Assembly: GCF_041530365.1 (NCBI RefSeq)
Contig: NZ_CP168034.1
Span: 1,736,001-1,800,000, forward strand
From: Capnocytophaga sp. ARDL2
Lineage (GTDB): Bacteria; Bacteroidota; Bacteroidia; Flavobacteriales; Flavobacteriaceae
Length of the DNA stretch: 64,000 nt
Direction: 5' to 3'
This document shows positions 1 through 10,229 of this stretch, in pieces. The notes under the pieces were generated by a model. That model was not told the origin of the DNA. It searched no databases and saw nothing but the letters and a program-made list of their open reading frames with translations. The stretch's first letter is position 1; the number at the start of each line of letters is the position of its first letter. Made by a program: the position numbers and the translations under genes.

Positions 1-1900
<1,900 letters not shown>

Positions 1901-1997
1901 TCATTGTCTCGTTATATAGAAAAATGAAAATGCGTAGCATTGAATAGTTAATAACCAATGAGATAAAATTTTTTTTCAAAAAAAATAATGAAAAGTG

Positions 1998-2027
1998 TTG
2001 TGAGTAAATATTTTTTTAGTAATTTTG
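1998..2027 (+). promoter_or_regulatory. Promoter of the tRNA-Arg pair
   Basis: TTG (1998-2000), exactly 19 bases, then TAATTTTG (2020-2027), an exact fit to the Bacteroidota primary sigma consensus. It ends 15 bases before the first tRNA. Confidence 0.8.
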
Positions 2028-2042
2028 CATCAGAAAAATAAA

Positions 2043-2116
2043 GGCCTCGTGGCGCAACTGAATAGCGCATCTGATTACGGCTCAGAAGGTTACAGGTTTG
2101 AATCCTGTCGAGGTCA
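2043..2116 (+). tRNA. tRNA-Arg (ACG), copy 1
   Basis: A 74-base cloverleaf. The acceptor arm GGCCTCG pairs with CGAGGTC, the anticodon stem is TCTGA/TCAGA around loop TTACGGC (anticodon ACG, read as ICG), and the T-stem is ACAGG/CCTGT. CCA is not encoded. It is followed 12 bases later by a second copy that differs only at paired stem positions. Confidence 0.96.
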
Positions 2117-2128
2117 CTACTTTTTTTC

Positions 2129-2202
2129 GGCCGCGTGGCGCAACTGAATAGCGCATCTGATTACGGCTCAGAAGGTTGCAGGTTTGAATCCTGCCGCGGT
2201 CA
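2129..2202 (+). tRNA. tRNA-Arg (ACG), copy 2
   Basis: A 74-base cloverleaf with acceptor GGCCGCG/CGCGGTC, anticodon loop TTACGGC (ACG) and T-stem GCAGG/CCTGC. Compared with copy 1 it has one acceptor pair and one T-stem pair exchanged, both sides of each pair being changed. Probably co-transcribed with copy 1 and ended by the hairpin just downstream. Confidence 0.96.
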
Positions 2203-2210
2203 CTGAAATC

Positions 2211-2249
2211 AAAAACAACCTATTGATTTTCAACAGGTTGTTTTTTTTA
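2211..2249 (+). terminator. Rho-independent terminator of the tRNA-Arg pair
   Basis: AACAACCT (2214-2221) pairs with AGGTTGTT (2235-2242). The pairing extends into the loop with one mismatch and is followed by a run of T. Confidence 0.85.
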
Positions 2250-2366
2250 TCTATTAATTGGCAAAGTTTAAAATTTAATGAATTATTTTATTTGTTATTA
2301 CGACAAAAGGAGAAATCTTTTTCAAAATCAACAAAATAAAAAGATTATTTTTTAGACAACTTCTTT

Positions 2367-3293
2367 TTATCTAATAATTCTAAAACCTTTTACTTTTTTC
2401 AACAATTGTTTTTGTTCTTTTTTGGTTAAAAGCATACAGCTGGTACTCAATGCATTGCAAATTGTAGCGTTTTCACCAACATTAGTTATAGATTTCCAAA
2501 GTCGAGTAGGGTAGCCAGTTCTTGCGTCGATGATGTGCGAATATCTCGTGCCGTTGATATAAGCATATTTTTGATAATCTCCAGAAGTAGTAACAGCTCC
2601 TGAATTTAATCGTACAATTTTTTTGATTTGATTTTTCTTTTCAGGGTGTTGTACGCCGATATTCCAAGTTTTTTGATGGGGCGGATTTCCCATTACAGTA
2701 ATATCTCCTGCCGCATTGACCATAGCAGATTGTACTCCAAGATTTTTTAGAATAGCTAAGGCATTGTCGGCAGCAAAACTTTTTCCTATTGAGTCAAAAG
2801 TGATTTTCATCCCTTTGTTTTTCAAGAAAATTGTTTGATTTTTTGAGTCGATTACAATGTTTTTGAAATTGACATTTCTCTTGGCAAATTCAATTTCTTG
2901 AGATGTGGGAAGAGTGTCCATAGTACCGTCAAATCGCCAAATTTTGTCCATAGAAGCAATGCTAATATCAAAAGCTCCGTTGGTCAATTCGGAAAAATGA
3001 TTGGCTATTTTTGTTAAAAAAATTAATTCTTCCGAAACTTTCACAGGTTGAATCCCCGCATTTTGATTGATTAATGAAACCTCTGATGTTGATTTGTAAG
3101 TAGATAACATTTCTTCTAATCTCACAATTTCAGCTATAGCCAAATTTATTTTTGAATGAGCGTTTGTTTCTTTATCATCTACAACGGAAATCTGAAATTT
3201 ACTCCCCATTAATAAGGTATCTCTTGTAACCAATATTTGTGAAAATGATGATATAGAGAAAAACGCTAGTAAAAATAAAATGATAGGTTTCAT
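2367..3293 (-). CDS. apbE: FAD:protein FMN transferase (ApbE family), exported
   Basis: ApbE enzymes move FMN from FAD onto a Ser/Thr of a target protein outside the cytoplasm. A signal peptide (MKPIILFLLAFFSISSFSQ) precedes the ApbE fold; the C-terminal segment SGDYQKYAYINGTRYSHIID followed by RTGYP is the conserved FAD/Mg region. I start at the ATG 3293-3291, which overlaps the upstream TGA by one base and opens directly into the signal peptide; a TTG three codons earlier is possible. It is last in the operon ankyrin-DUF2271-PepSY reductase-ApbE. No adjacent protein shows an obvious NqrC-type flavinylation motif, so its substrate is uncertain. Confidence 0.92.
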   Translation of the reverse strand: MKPIILFLLAFFSISSFSQILVTRDTLLMGSKFQISVVDDKETNAHSKINLAIAEIVRLEEMLSTYKSTSEVSLINQNAGIQPVKVSEELIFLTKIANHFSELTNGAFDISIASMDKIWRFDGTMDTLPTSQEIEFAKRNVNFKNIVIDSKNQTIFLKNKGMKITFDSIGKSFAADNALAILKNLGVQSAMVNAAGDITVMGNPPHQKTWNIGVQHPEKKNQIKKIVRLNSGAVTTSGDYQKYAYINGTRYSHIIDARTGYPTRLWKSITNVGENATICNALSTSCMLLTKKEQKQLLKKVKGFRIIR

Positions 3294-5476
3294 CAATAAC
3301 AATCTGTTTTTATTTGTTGATTTTCAATATAATATTCCAAAGAATAACCGTTGATTTGTGCAATGATTTCTAATTCTTCTTGTACATTTTTCCACATTGA
3401 AAGCGAACCGCAAACCATAACAACTGCTCCGTTTTTCAATAATTCAGCCAATTCGTTTTGGTCGTTTTTGATGAGATGTATTACATATTGTTTGTCTTCA
3501 ATTCGTGAATAGGCAAATTGCAATTTGGTGAGTTTTCCTTTGGAAATTTGTTGTTCCAACCCTTGTTTTATATTTTGAATAAAATCGGTAGGTTGTTGAA
3601 AACCAGCATACAAATACATCGGTTGTTTATAGTTATTTTCGTATATCATTCCCAAAAATGGAGCAATACCAGTTCCGTTGGAAATACAGATTACTGATTT
3701 ATTTTTTGGGAAATGAAATTTTTGATTATCAATGATTTTTGCTTCAAATTGTTGGTTTGTTTTCAAATTGTAAAGGTAATTTGACCCCAATCCTTTTTCG
3801 TGTAATTTCACTAAAAGAAACAATTTATTGTCTATTTTTGATACAGAATATAAGCGCTGGATATGATTATCAGAAGGATAAATTGCCAATAAATCTCCCG
3901 ATTGAAAGTTTGCTTTGGTTTGTAATTCTATGCTAAACAAGTGATCTTCCGATTGAACTTGGATATTATTTTTTACTAGAAAGGATTGTTTTTTGGTGCT
4001 TTCACAGTTGAATAAAGCTGGAGTTGTTGCAATAGTTGATTGATTTTCAATATTGTATTTTTCTACCCATTGAGCAAATTCTAAAGGATTTTTATCATTG
4101 ATGTAATGAATGGGGATACTTTCTTTTGCCCAATTTAACTTTTGTAATTCATGGTTTACTTCTTTAGCAAAACTACAAAAATTTTCATATTGAGTAGAAC
4201 CAAATCCTACTACTGAAAAACGAATTTCTTTAGATGTTTGTGTGTTTTTTAATTTATTTATCAATAAATTGGCATTGCTTGGTGCATCGCCTTTACCATA
4301 GGTTGAAGTGAAAATTAAAATTTCTTCTATCGAATTTCCCAGTTGAAAATGATTTGCCTCTTGAATAAAAACTTTTTTTCCAATACTATTTGCTTGATTT
4401 TGAAAGTTTTTGGCAAATATCCACGAACTTCCGTTTTCGCTACCAACGAGCAATAGGGAAGTGGCTTCGGCAATTGAAAAAGGATTGTCTTTTTGTTTGT
4501 TTTTTGTTCGTTTATAAGTGATTACAAATCCGCTGTAAATAAAAAACAATAATTGAAGAGAGGCAATTCCAATGATCAAAGACCAAATGCTGTTGATTTG
4601 ACCTGTGTGTAAATCAAAACTCCATTTTCCAAGAATTGTCCATTTAGAATATTGACTTTCAGAAATAATTGTTCCGTCAATTTGATTTACTGTAAATTGA
4701 CTTGTTTTTGTTTTTACCTTGAAAACTTCATCGGCACTATCGTCAAATGGGAGTTCAATTTTTTCAATATCAGCCAAGTACAAATTTTTGAAAGCAGGAT
4801 AATCCTTCAAAGGCAATCGTTGTTTTTCATTTGATGAATATTCAACGAAGTCAAATTCTTTTTCTTCTGGTAAATATTCAAAGCGTTGAAGAAAAAGGTA
4901 ACTTCCTGTAATAGATATTATTAAAATAGGAATTAAGGTCAATCTTCCTGCTAAAATGTGGTAAAATTGTTCCCAAAAATCGGTTTTTATTTTGTCGTAC
5001 AATCCTCGAAAACCTGTAGAGCGTTTTACCAACAATGCCGTTCCAGAAAGAGCGATGAGTACCAATAAAATAGAGAAAATTCCAACGATAAATCGACCTG
5101 TTTCGTGTAAAAATAACGAACGATGCAAATGGGTAATCCACTGCATAAATTCGGATTTTTCAATTGGATTTGCAAGAAATTCGCCCGTGAGGGGATTTGC
5201 TATTTTTGTAAAATCATTTTCCTCTTCATCAAAGCCCTTAATCGTTACAAATTGATGATTATCAACAGAAATTTCCAACAATTCTGGGTGAATTTCTTTT
5301 AGTTTTGACAAAGAATGAGCTACGGTAATCGTGTCGAAATCCGCTGTTTTGTACGGAAGGTTTTTCTCTTGAATAGGCTCAATAGACAAAATGGCTCCTG
5401 TAATAGAAGCCATTACAATAAATAGAAAAGAGACGATTGCTAACGCTAAATGTGTTATTCGCCAGATTTTTAACAT
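3293..5476 (-). CDS. PepSY membrane protein fused to flavodoxin and NADPH reductase domains
   Basis: A 727-residue membrane reductase. Predicted membrane helices lie near residues 9-33, 127-150, 178-197 and 297-320. His9, His116, His118, His124, His173 and His290 lie near membrane faces and could ligate haem. Soluble domains follow: a flavodoxin-like domain (about 341-475, with FTSTYGKGDAPSNA) and a ferredoxin-NADP-reductase-like domain (RLYSVSKI for FAD, SNGTGIAPFLGM for nucleotide). Known relatives pass electrons from cytosolic NADPH across the membrane, some for ferric-siderophore reduction. The ATG lies 3 bases after the restored DUF2271 stop. The exact electron acceptor here is not shown by the sequence. 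Confidence 0.85.
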   Translation of the reverse strand: MLKIWRITHLALAIVSFLFIVMASITGAILSIEPIQEKNLPYKTADFDTITVAHSLSKLKEIHPELLEISVDNHQFVTIKGFDEEENDFTKIANPLTGEFLANPIEKSEFMQWITHLHRSLFLHETGRFIVGIFSILLVLIALSGTALLVKRSTGFRGLYDKIKTDFWEQFYHILAGRLTLIPILIISITGSYLFLQRFEYLPEEKEFDFVEYSSNEKQRLPLKDYPAFKNLYLADIEKIELPFDDSADEVFKVKTKTSQFTVNQIDGTIISESQYSKWTILGKWSFDLHTGQINSIWSLIIGIASLQLLFFIYSGFVITYKRTKNKQKDNPFSIAEATSLLLVGSENGSSWIFAKNFQNQANSIGKKVFIQEANHFQLGNSIEEILIFTSTYGKGDAPSNANLLINKLKNTQTSKEIRFSVVGFGSTQYENFCSFAKEVNHELQKLNWAKESIPIHYINDKNPLEFAQWVEKYNIENQSTIATTPALFNCESTKKQSFLVKNNIQVQSEDHLFSIELQTKANFQSGDLLAIYPSDNHIQRLYSVSKIDNKLFLLVKLHEKGLGSNYLYNLKTNQQFEAKIIDNQKFHFPKNKSVICISNGTGIAPFLGMIYENNYKQPMYLYAGFQQPTDFIQNIKQGLEQQISKGKLTKLQFAYSRIEDKQYVIHLIKNDQNELAELLKNGAVVMVCGSLSMWKNVQEELEIIAQINGYSLEYYIENQQIKTDCY

Positions 5477-5479
5477 AGG

Positions 5480-5960
5480 TTATATTTTACTCAACTTTAC
5501 ATATCGGATGTATCCTGTACCATCCGTTTTTTTAGTTAAATCGTTGGTTGTTAATGGAATTTCTACATCAGTTGTATAGTAATTTCTTTCCTCAACAGCT
5601 GATTCAAATCTCAATTTATATCCTTTGTTTAGTTTTGATTCGTCGATAGTGAGTGTTACTGTGCTACGATCACCCGCTGCAATCGAAGCTTCCGGTGATT
5701 CCGTTGAGATTTTCTTTTTTGTTGAACAAGTTTTTGTACCAAACTTTAAATCCGTTGTACCATTCTTTGTCTTTTCCCATCATGTAAACGGTTTTTTCGT
5801 ATTTACCTTTTGGGTCGATTAACGATACTACAATATACGCTTCCAAGCCTTTGTAGTTGGACATTTGTAGCATACATTTATATTTTGCATTTTGTGCAAA
5901 GGCCGATATACTAATTGTAAATAACGCTGTAAATACAGCTGTTTTGATGATTGATTTCAT
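5480..5960 (-). CDS. DUF2271 exported protein, one-base frameshift
   Basis: The intact N-terminal part (signal peptide MKSIIKTAVFTALFTISISAFAQ, then a DUF2271 beta-rich domain) runs in one frame to 5670. The remainder continues one frame over, ending SAVEERNYYTTDVEIP...YIRYVKLSKI with a TAA at 5482-5480, immediately before the PepSY gene. Removing one base from the A-rich run (minus strand; T runs at 5710-5713 and 5715-5720) restores about 159 residues. DUF2271 proteins are commonly found beside PepSY and ApbE genes and are thought to be periplasmic redox partners. Whether the indel is a sequencing error, phase variation or real loss cannot be told here. Confidence 0.8.
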
Positions 5961-5978
5961 ATTTTTTTATTTAAAAAA

Positions 5979-7454
5979 TTACTTTAAAAATGACAAATCT
6001 GCTTTTTGTGCTTGTAATAGTTCGTTTTCCATAGCCAAATCATAAGCCGTTTCGTCCATTTCGGTTTTGATTTTTTTATTACTGCCAATCGAAACCAAAT
6101 ATTTCAAAACTTCAACATTTTTGGTCATAGATGCCGCTTTGTGTAAAGCTGTCATTCCGTTGTCGTCTTGCAAATTGAGGTCAATGTTTTTATCTTCCAA
6201 TAGTTTCAATAAATCCAAATCGTCTTTTACTACAGCTAAATGATACAACGAAATTCCATTGTGTGTTTCGTTGAACGGAACTTTGCTCAAATCCAACACT
6301 CTGATTTTATCTTCAAAATCTTTGTTGTTTTCATTAGGGCGAGGTTTTTTATAAGACTGTATCAATGCAAAAGCTAAATTTCCGTTTTTAGAAATAATGT
6401 TTTTGTCTGCACCAATGCTCATCAACATTTCTGCAATATGAGTTGTACCGTTTTGAAACGCCGAATACAAAGCCGTTTCTCCTTTTCTATTAGCAGTATT
6501 GATATCTTTTACATACGGAACCAATGATTTCACCAAGCCATAATCTTTAGAGTGCATAGCATTGGCAAATACGGTATTACCATTTTTGTCTTGAGCATTT
6601 ACATCAATTTTTTTATCTAAGAAATACTGTACGATTTCTCGTTGATCTTTCTTTTTTACCAATAGATGCAACACAGTTTCTTGATTGTCGTTTGTAGCCA
6701 ATGGGTTTAAATTTATTTTTTCTACCAAATATTGATAAGTTTCTATTTTGGGAGAAGCAAATCGAGTACCTTGGGCTGCGAAAAACAAGGCTTGATTGGT
6801 AGGTTTTACACCTTTTTCTAAAAGATTGTTCAAAATATCTACATTTCCCATGCGACAAGCATAGTCGAAAACTGTGCGATTTTTGTCGTCAATATCTTTT
6901 AATGAAAGTCCTTTGCTTTGCAAATAGTTAGCAACCAAACTGTTTTTGTCAAACGCACTTACCAAATGCAAAAGAGTAGCTCCGTCTTTGTATCGTTGGG
7001 TTGGCTTTACCCCAGCATTGAAAAGCATTTCGTAAATTTCAATGTTTAGCTGACCATTTCCAGCGGCAAAGCTAAGTGGAGTTGCCTCTTTATCGTCGGT
7101 AGCGTGAATATCCGAACCTTTTTCCAACAAGTATTTTACCAAAGCAACATTACCTTTGTTTGCTGCCCAGTGGATGTACAAACGACCGTCGTGAGTTTGT
7201 TTGTCTATGCTATTTCCAGGTTGATCCATTAGATAAGTAATAACCTCTAAAGGAGCATCGTTGTTGATAGCTATACTTACGACATCGTGATTTCCGGCGT
7301 TGGCATCTGCAGGATTACTGCCTTTGTTTATCTCAGCTTTTACGGTTTCGATAGACGGTTTTTCTTTCCAAAAGTTACCGTTCAATAAGGTATTTTGCTG
7401 AGCATTTGCCCACATAGAAACCCATAATGCCAAAGAGAGAACTATTTTTTTCAT
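5979..7454 (-). CDS. Exported ankyrin-repeat protein
   Basis: A 491-residue protein with signal peptide (MKKIVLSLALWVSMWANAQ) followed by roughly a dozen ankyrin repeats filling the chain, for example DGRLYIHWAANKGNVALVKYL, DKEATPLSFAAGNGQ and NGMTALHKAASM. No catalytic domain is visible. Ankyrin arrays bind proteins, so a scaffold or chaperone role for the neighbouring envelope redox proteins is an inference from the operon (18 bases to DUF2271, then PepSY reductase and ApbE). It is the first gene of that operon. Confidence 0.85.
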   Translation of the reverse strand: MKKIVLSLALWVSMWANAQQNTLLNGNFWKEKPSIETVKAEINKGSNPADANAGNHDVVSIAINNDAPLEVITYLMDQPGNSIDKQTHDGRLYIHWAANKGNVALVKYLLEKGSDIHATDDKEATPLSFAAGNGQLNIEIYEMLFNAGVKPTQRYKDGATLLHLVSAFDKNSLVANYLQSKGLSLKDIDDKNRTVFDYACRMGNVDILNNLLEKGVKPTNQALFFAAQGTRFASPKIETYQYLVEKINLNPLATNDNQETVLHLLVKKKDQREIVQYFLDKKIDVNAQDKNGNTVFANAMHSKDYGLVKSLVPYVKDINTANRKGETALYSAFQNGTTHIAEMLMSIGADKNIISKNGNLAFALIQSYKKPRPNENNKDFEDKIRVLDLSKVPFNETHNGISLYHLAVVKDDLDLLKLLEDKNIDLNLQDDNGMTALHKAASMTKNVEVLKYLVSIGSNKKIKTEMDETAYDLAMENELLQAQKADLSFLK

Positions 7455-7574
7455 GAATAGTATTTTATTTAGAATAATTTTAAGATTGACAAATTTAATT
7501 GAAATAATTCTAATTTAAAAAACAAAAGGATACATATATGGAGTATTTAACTATTATTTATCAAAGTAACTAAA

Positions 7575-8941
7575 TTATAATGATTTCAATAAAATATAAA
7601 AGTCATTACCTATGTTATCAACAAGTTTTAATGAGCCAAATGTGTTGATATGCCCACGATCGTTATATATCAGTGTATCATTATAATATCCATTTTTTTT
7701 CTGAATTAAAAATTTTACTTTTAGAAATATCGAAAGAAAAACATTAGGATGCCTGTTTGTTAATTTTAGTATAGCCTCTCTATTATTATCACATATTGAA
7801 TAATTATATTTAATACCAGAACTCAGAAATGGATAATTTTTTAAGGGATGTCTATTCAAAACTGGAAATGTTGAAAATAATATCAATTTTTGTTTATTAT
7901 TTAATTGTTGAGCAAAATAATCTATAGCATTATAAATATTATCATTTGAATAATCATCAATATTCAATCAAATATATCACCAAGTTTTACTATTTTTCCT
8001 TCATAATGAGATTATTTACCATTTTGAGGTTTGTCTAATAAAAGAGGAAGTTTTTTATATTCTGTTTATCCCCAGTGCCATAAATATAATGAATATGAAA
8101 GCTCACCTTCAAATACTAGTAGTTTATATGAAAATAATTTAGACACGAATGAATCATTGAAAATAAGTAGATTAGCCATTGCAAAACATAGTATTAAAGC
8201 AATAACTCCAGGAAAATTTGAATATTCATTTAAAATAAAAAAACAAAAAATAATTAATAATAAATTGACTATAGAAATATATTGTTGTTAAATAATGAAT
8301 GTGATTTTTTATTTGTGAAAAAATGAAGCATGAAAAACACCTATAAAAAAAATCGGATATTCTGCTTATCAATAAAAAATATACAACTTGTTGTTGATCA
8401 AATAATAAAATAATGGATGATGTGGTAATGGAGATGGTGAATATTACAACTAATGAAATTGAATTGAGATGATTTTTGAAAAAGTAAATTGCAAAAGGTG
8501 AAATCAAATAAAATTGCATTTCAATCGAAAGAAACCAAGTATGTAAAAAAGGATTTTCTATTGACTGATTTCCAAAATATGAATCCCTCTATTTGCAAAG
8601 AAAATATTTGACCCGAAAAAGAAAGCAGAAAGAGAGCTTTTTTTGAGGTTTTCTATATCGGTGTATATAAATATAAGTGAACTAACAAAAGTAAAGACAA
8701 TCAATTAAAGTAATACGCAGGAAGTATTCGATTGAATCTTTTTTTGAAAAAATCTTTAATAGTGAATGCATTTGAATCTATTCGATTTAAAGTTAAATAT
8801 GTAATAAAATAACTATAAATTACGAAAAATAAATCAACTCCCATAAAACCTTATGGTAAAATAGTTTTATTCAAGTGAAATACAATACACTAAAAGAAAA
8901 TCCAATGCTCTATATCCTTGAATACCTTCTCTATATTTCAT
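7575..8941 (-). pseudogene. Decayed acyltransferase-3/SGNH (OafA-like) O-acyltransferase
   Basis: Reading the minus strand across several frames recovers the family in order: the start MKYREGIQGYRALDFLL (8941), GFMGVDLFFV then FKKRFNRILPAYYF, TWFLSIEMQFYLISPFAIYFF-like sequence split at about 8520, SYSLYLWHW (about 8070), and a C-terminal SGNH part with YNDRGHINTFGSLKLV (130 intact residues, 7575-7967). Multiple stops and frameshifts interrupt it, so this is genuine decay. Intact relatives acetylate surface glycans in the inner membrane. The intact acyltransferase at 45015 is shorter, lacks the SGNH part and is not a close copy. Confidence 0.85.
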
Positions 8942-8951
8942 ATTGTATAGT

Positions 8952-8984
8952 ATAAAAAAACGCAACCTCTTTAGAAAGTTGCGT
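8952..8984 (-). terminator. Terminator of tRNA-fMet
   Basis: ACGCAAC (8960-8966) pairs with GTTGCGT (8978-8984). On the minus strand the hairpin is followed by a seven-T run, a classical intrinsic terminator just past the tRNA 3' end. Confidence 0.88.
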
Positions 8985-8990
8985 TGGTAG

Positions 8991-9063
8991 TAGCGGGAAC
9001 AGGACTCGAACCTGTGACCTTCGGGTTATGAGCCCGACGAGCTGCCTACTGCTCTATCCCGCG
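8991..9063 (-). tRNA. Initiator tRNA-Met (CAT)
   Basis: The minus strand folds as acceptor CGCGGGA/TCCCGCT with an unpaired C1-T72 end, and anticodon stem TCGGG/CCCGA around CTCATAA (anticodon CAT). The missing 1-72 pair and the three G-C pairs next to the anticodon loop are initiator hallmarks, so this is fMet rather than elongator Met. Confidence 0.93.
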
Positions 9064-9074
9064 ATATTCGATTG

Positions 9075-9104
9075 CAAATATACAACAGTTTTTTCAATTG
9101 ACAA
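9075..9104 (-). promoter_or_regulatory. Promoter of tRNA-fMet
   Basis: On the minus strand, TTG (9104-9102), exactly 19 bases, TATATTTG (9082-9075): a full consensus match 11 bases before the tRNA. Confidence 0.82.
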
Positions 9105-9239
9105 GAGATATTTGTAAAAAATATTGAAAAAAATATTATTCTTTAGTTTTAATGGTTGAAAAATAAGAAATAACACTAAAAAGAAAGTTTATTTTTAGGT
9201 ATATAGTGTTGACCATTACTAAATAAAAAAAGCTGAAAA

Positions 9240-9274
9240 TAAAAAAAAACTCCCTCAAACAAAGTAGGAGGGAG
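9240..9274 (-). terminator. Terminator of tmRNA
   Basis: CTCCCTC (9250-9256) pairs with GAGGGAG (9268-9274). On the minus strand the hairpin is followed by nine T, directly after the tmRNA 3' end. Confidence 0.9.
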
Positions 9275-9282
9275 GTATTTTG

Positions 9283-9680
9283 TGGAGTCGCAGGGAATCG
9301 AACCCTGGTCCAAACAAGCAATCAAAGAGCTTTCTACATGTTTAGTTGTTATTTAAATTTTCGTCGAATTGCTTGACTAACAACAATCACAACTCGCTTA
9401 GTTTCTAAAAATTTCAAAAGATGTTCGAAACACTAATCTTTCTAGATTTACATTTACGGTTCTCCTGTATCGGACGCCATAAATCAAGGCTTCCGAGGAG
9501 AATTTAGCTTTCCTATCTTATAGGACGAGGCCAGTTCTTACTATGATTCAGAAATTAGGCAGCCAAAGCGTAATTTTCTTCGCCGTTTAAAAAGTTCCAT
9601 TCATGAGATTTACGAGCTGTAAATGAGCGCTCGACATGCTTACTGTTCAATTCCACTCGCTGTCAAAACCGATCGACCCC
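9283..9680 (-). ncRNA. ssrA: tmRNA (ssrA)
   Basis: Trans-translation RNA that rescues stalled ribosomes and tags the peptide for proteolysis. The tRNA-like ends pair (GGGGTCG at the 5' end, CGACTCC plus A at the 3' end, with TTCGA in the T-loop). The tag reading frame at 9584-9555 encodes GEENYALAA and stop, the expected Bacteroidota tag. About 398 bases, normal one-piece length. It lies 16 bases downstream of tRNA-Tyr on the same strand and probably shares its promoter. Confidence 0.96.
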
Positions 9681-9696
9681 AAGTGATATTGGGTAG

Positions 9697-9777
9697 TGGG
9701 GAGAGCAGGATTCGAACCTGCGAAGGTTTCCCAACGGATTTACAGTCCGTCCTCGTTGGCCGCTTGAGTATCTCCCC
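9697..9777 (-). tRNA. tRNA-Tyr (GTA)
   Basis: An 81-base class II tRNA with acceptor GGGGAGA/TCTCCCC, anticodon stem ACGGA/TCCGT around CTGTAAA (GTA), and a long variable arm. Head of a probable tRNA-Tyr/ssrA transcript. Confidence 0.95.
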
Positions 9778-9795
9778 ATCGCAATTTTGCGGAGG

Positions 9796-9826
9796 CAAAT
9801 ATAATAATTTTATTTGATTCCTACAA
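9796..9826 (-). promoter_or_regulatory. Promoter of tRNA-Tyr/ssrA
   Basis: On the minus strand, TTG (9826-9824), 20 bases, TATATTTG (9803-9796), 18 bases before tRNA-Tyr. The upstream element overlaps the last codons of the thioesterase gene. Confidence 0.75.
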
Positions 9827-10216
9827 ATCGTCTCTTAAAACTTTTATAGGTTTTTTGTTTTCGTCGATAGCTACGAAGGTAAACATTCCTGTAATTGCTG
9901 AATATCTCACCTCTGAATACATTTCTTCGATGAATACCTCTATCGAAACTTTCATACTTTTGTTTCCTACTTCGGCTACTTTTCCTACCAATTCTACGAT
10001 AGTTCCCGCTGGAATTGGATGGTTAAAGTCGATTTTGTTTGACGATACCGTTACCATTCTCTGTCTTGAAAAGCGAGTAGCTGTGATAAAGGCGATTTCG
10101 TCCATCATCAACATTACTGCTCCACCAAACATAGTATCGTAGTGGTTGGTGTCGCTCGGAAATACGGCTTTGAATACGCGTGTTTCCGCTTGTGCAATTC
10201 TTTCTTCTATTGTCAT
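9821..10216 (-). CDS. Acyl-CoA thioesterase, hotdog fold (YciA-like)
   Basis: 131 residues of the hotdog acyl-CoA thioesterase family: an N-terminal helix (ERIAQAETRVFKAVFPSDTN), the catalytic-region pattern YDTMFGGAVMLMMDEIAF with its acidic residue, and VSSNKIDFNHPIPAGTIVEL. Such enzymes hydrolyse acyl-CoA in the cytoplasm; chain-length preference cannot be read from sequence. It begins 13 bases after nrdA and is likely co-transcribed, though a functional link to nucleotide reduction is not evident. Confidence 0.88.
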   Translation of the reverse strand: MTIEERIAQAETRVFKAVFPSDTNHYDTMFGGAVMLMMDEIAFITATRFSRQRMVTVSSNKIDFNHPIPAGTIVELVGKVAEVGNKSMKVSIEVFIEEMYSEVRYSAITGMFTFVAIDENKKPIKVLRDDL

Positions 10217-10229
10217 TAGCTATTTTCTT

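Noticed and set aside
7003..7021. DGAT in the ankyrin protein as a flavinylation site
   Set aside because: It is the ordinary ankyrin consensus DGATxLH, not the serine/glycine-rich flavinylation motif of NqrC/RnfG type.
8031..8291. Plus-strand open frame of 86 codons
   Set aside because: It is antisense to the recognisable SYSLYLWHW region of the decayed acyltransferase and has no family resemblance.
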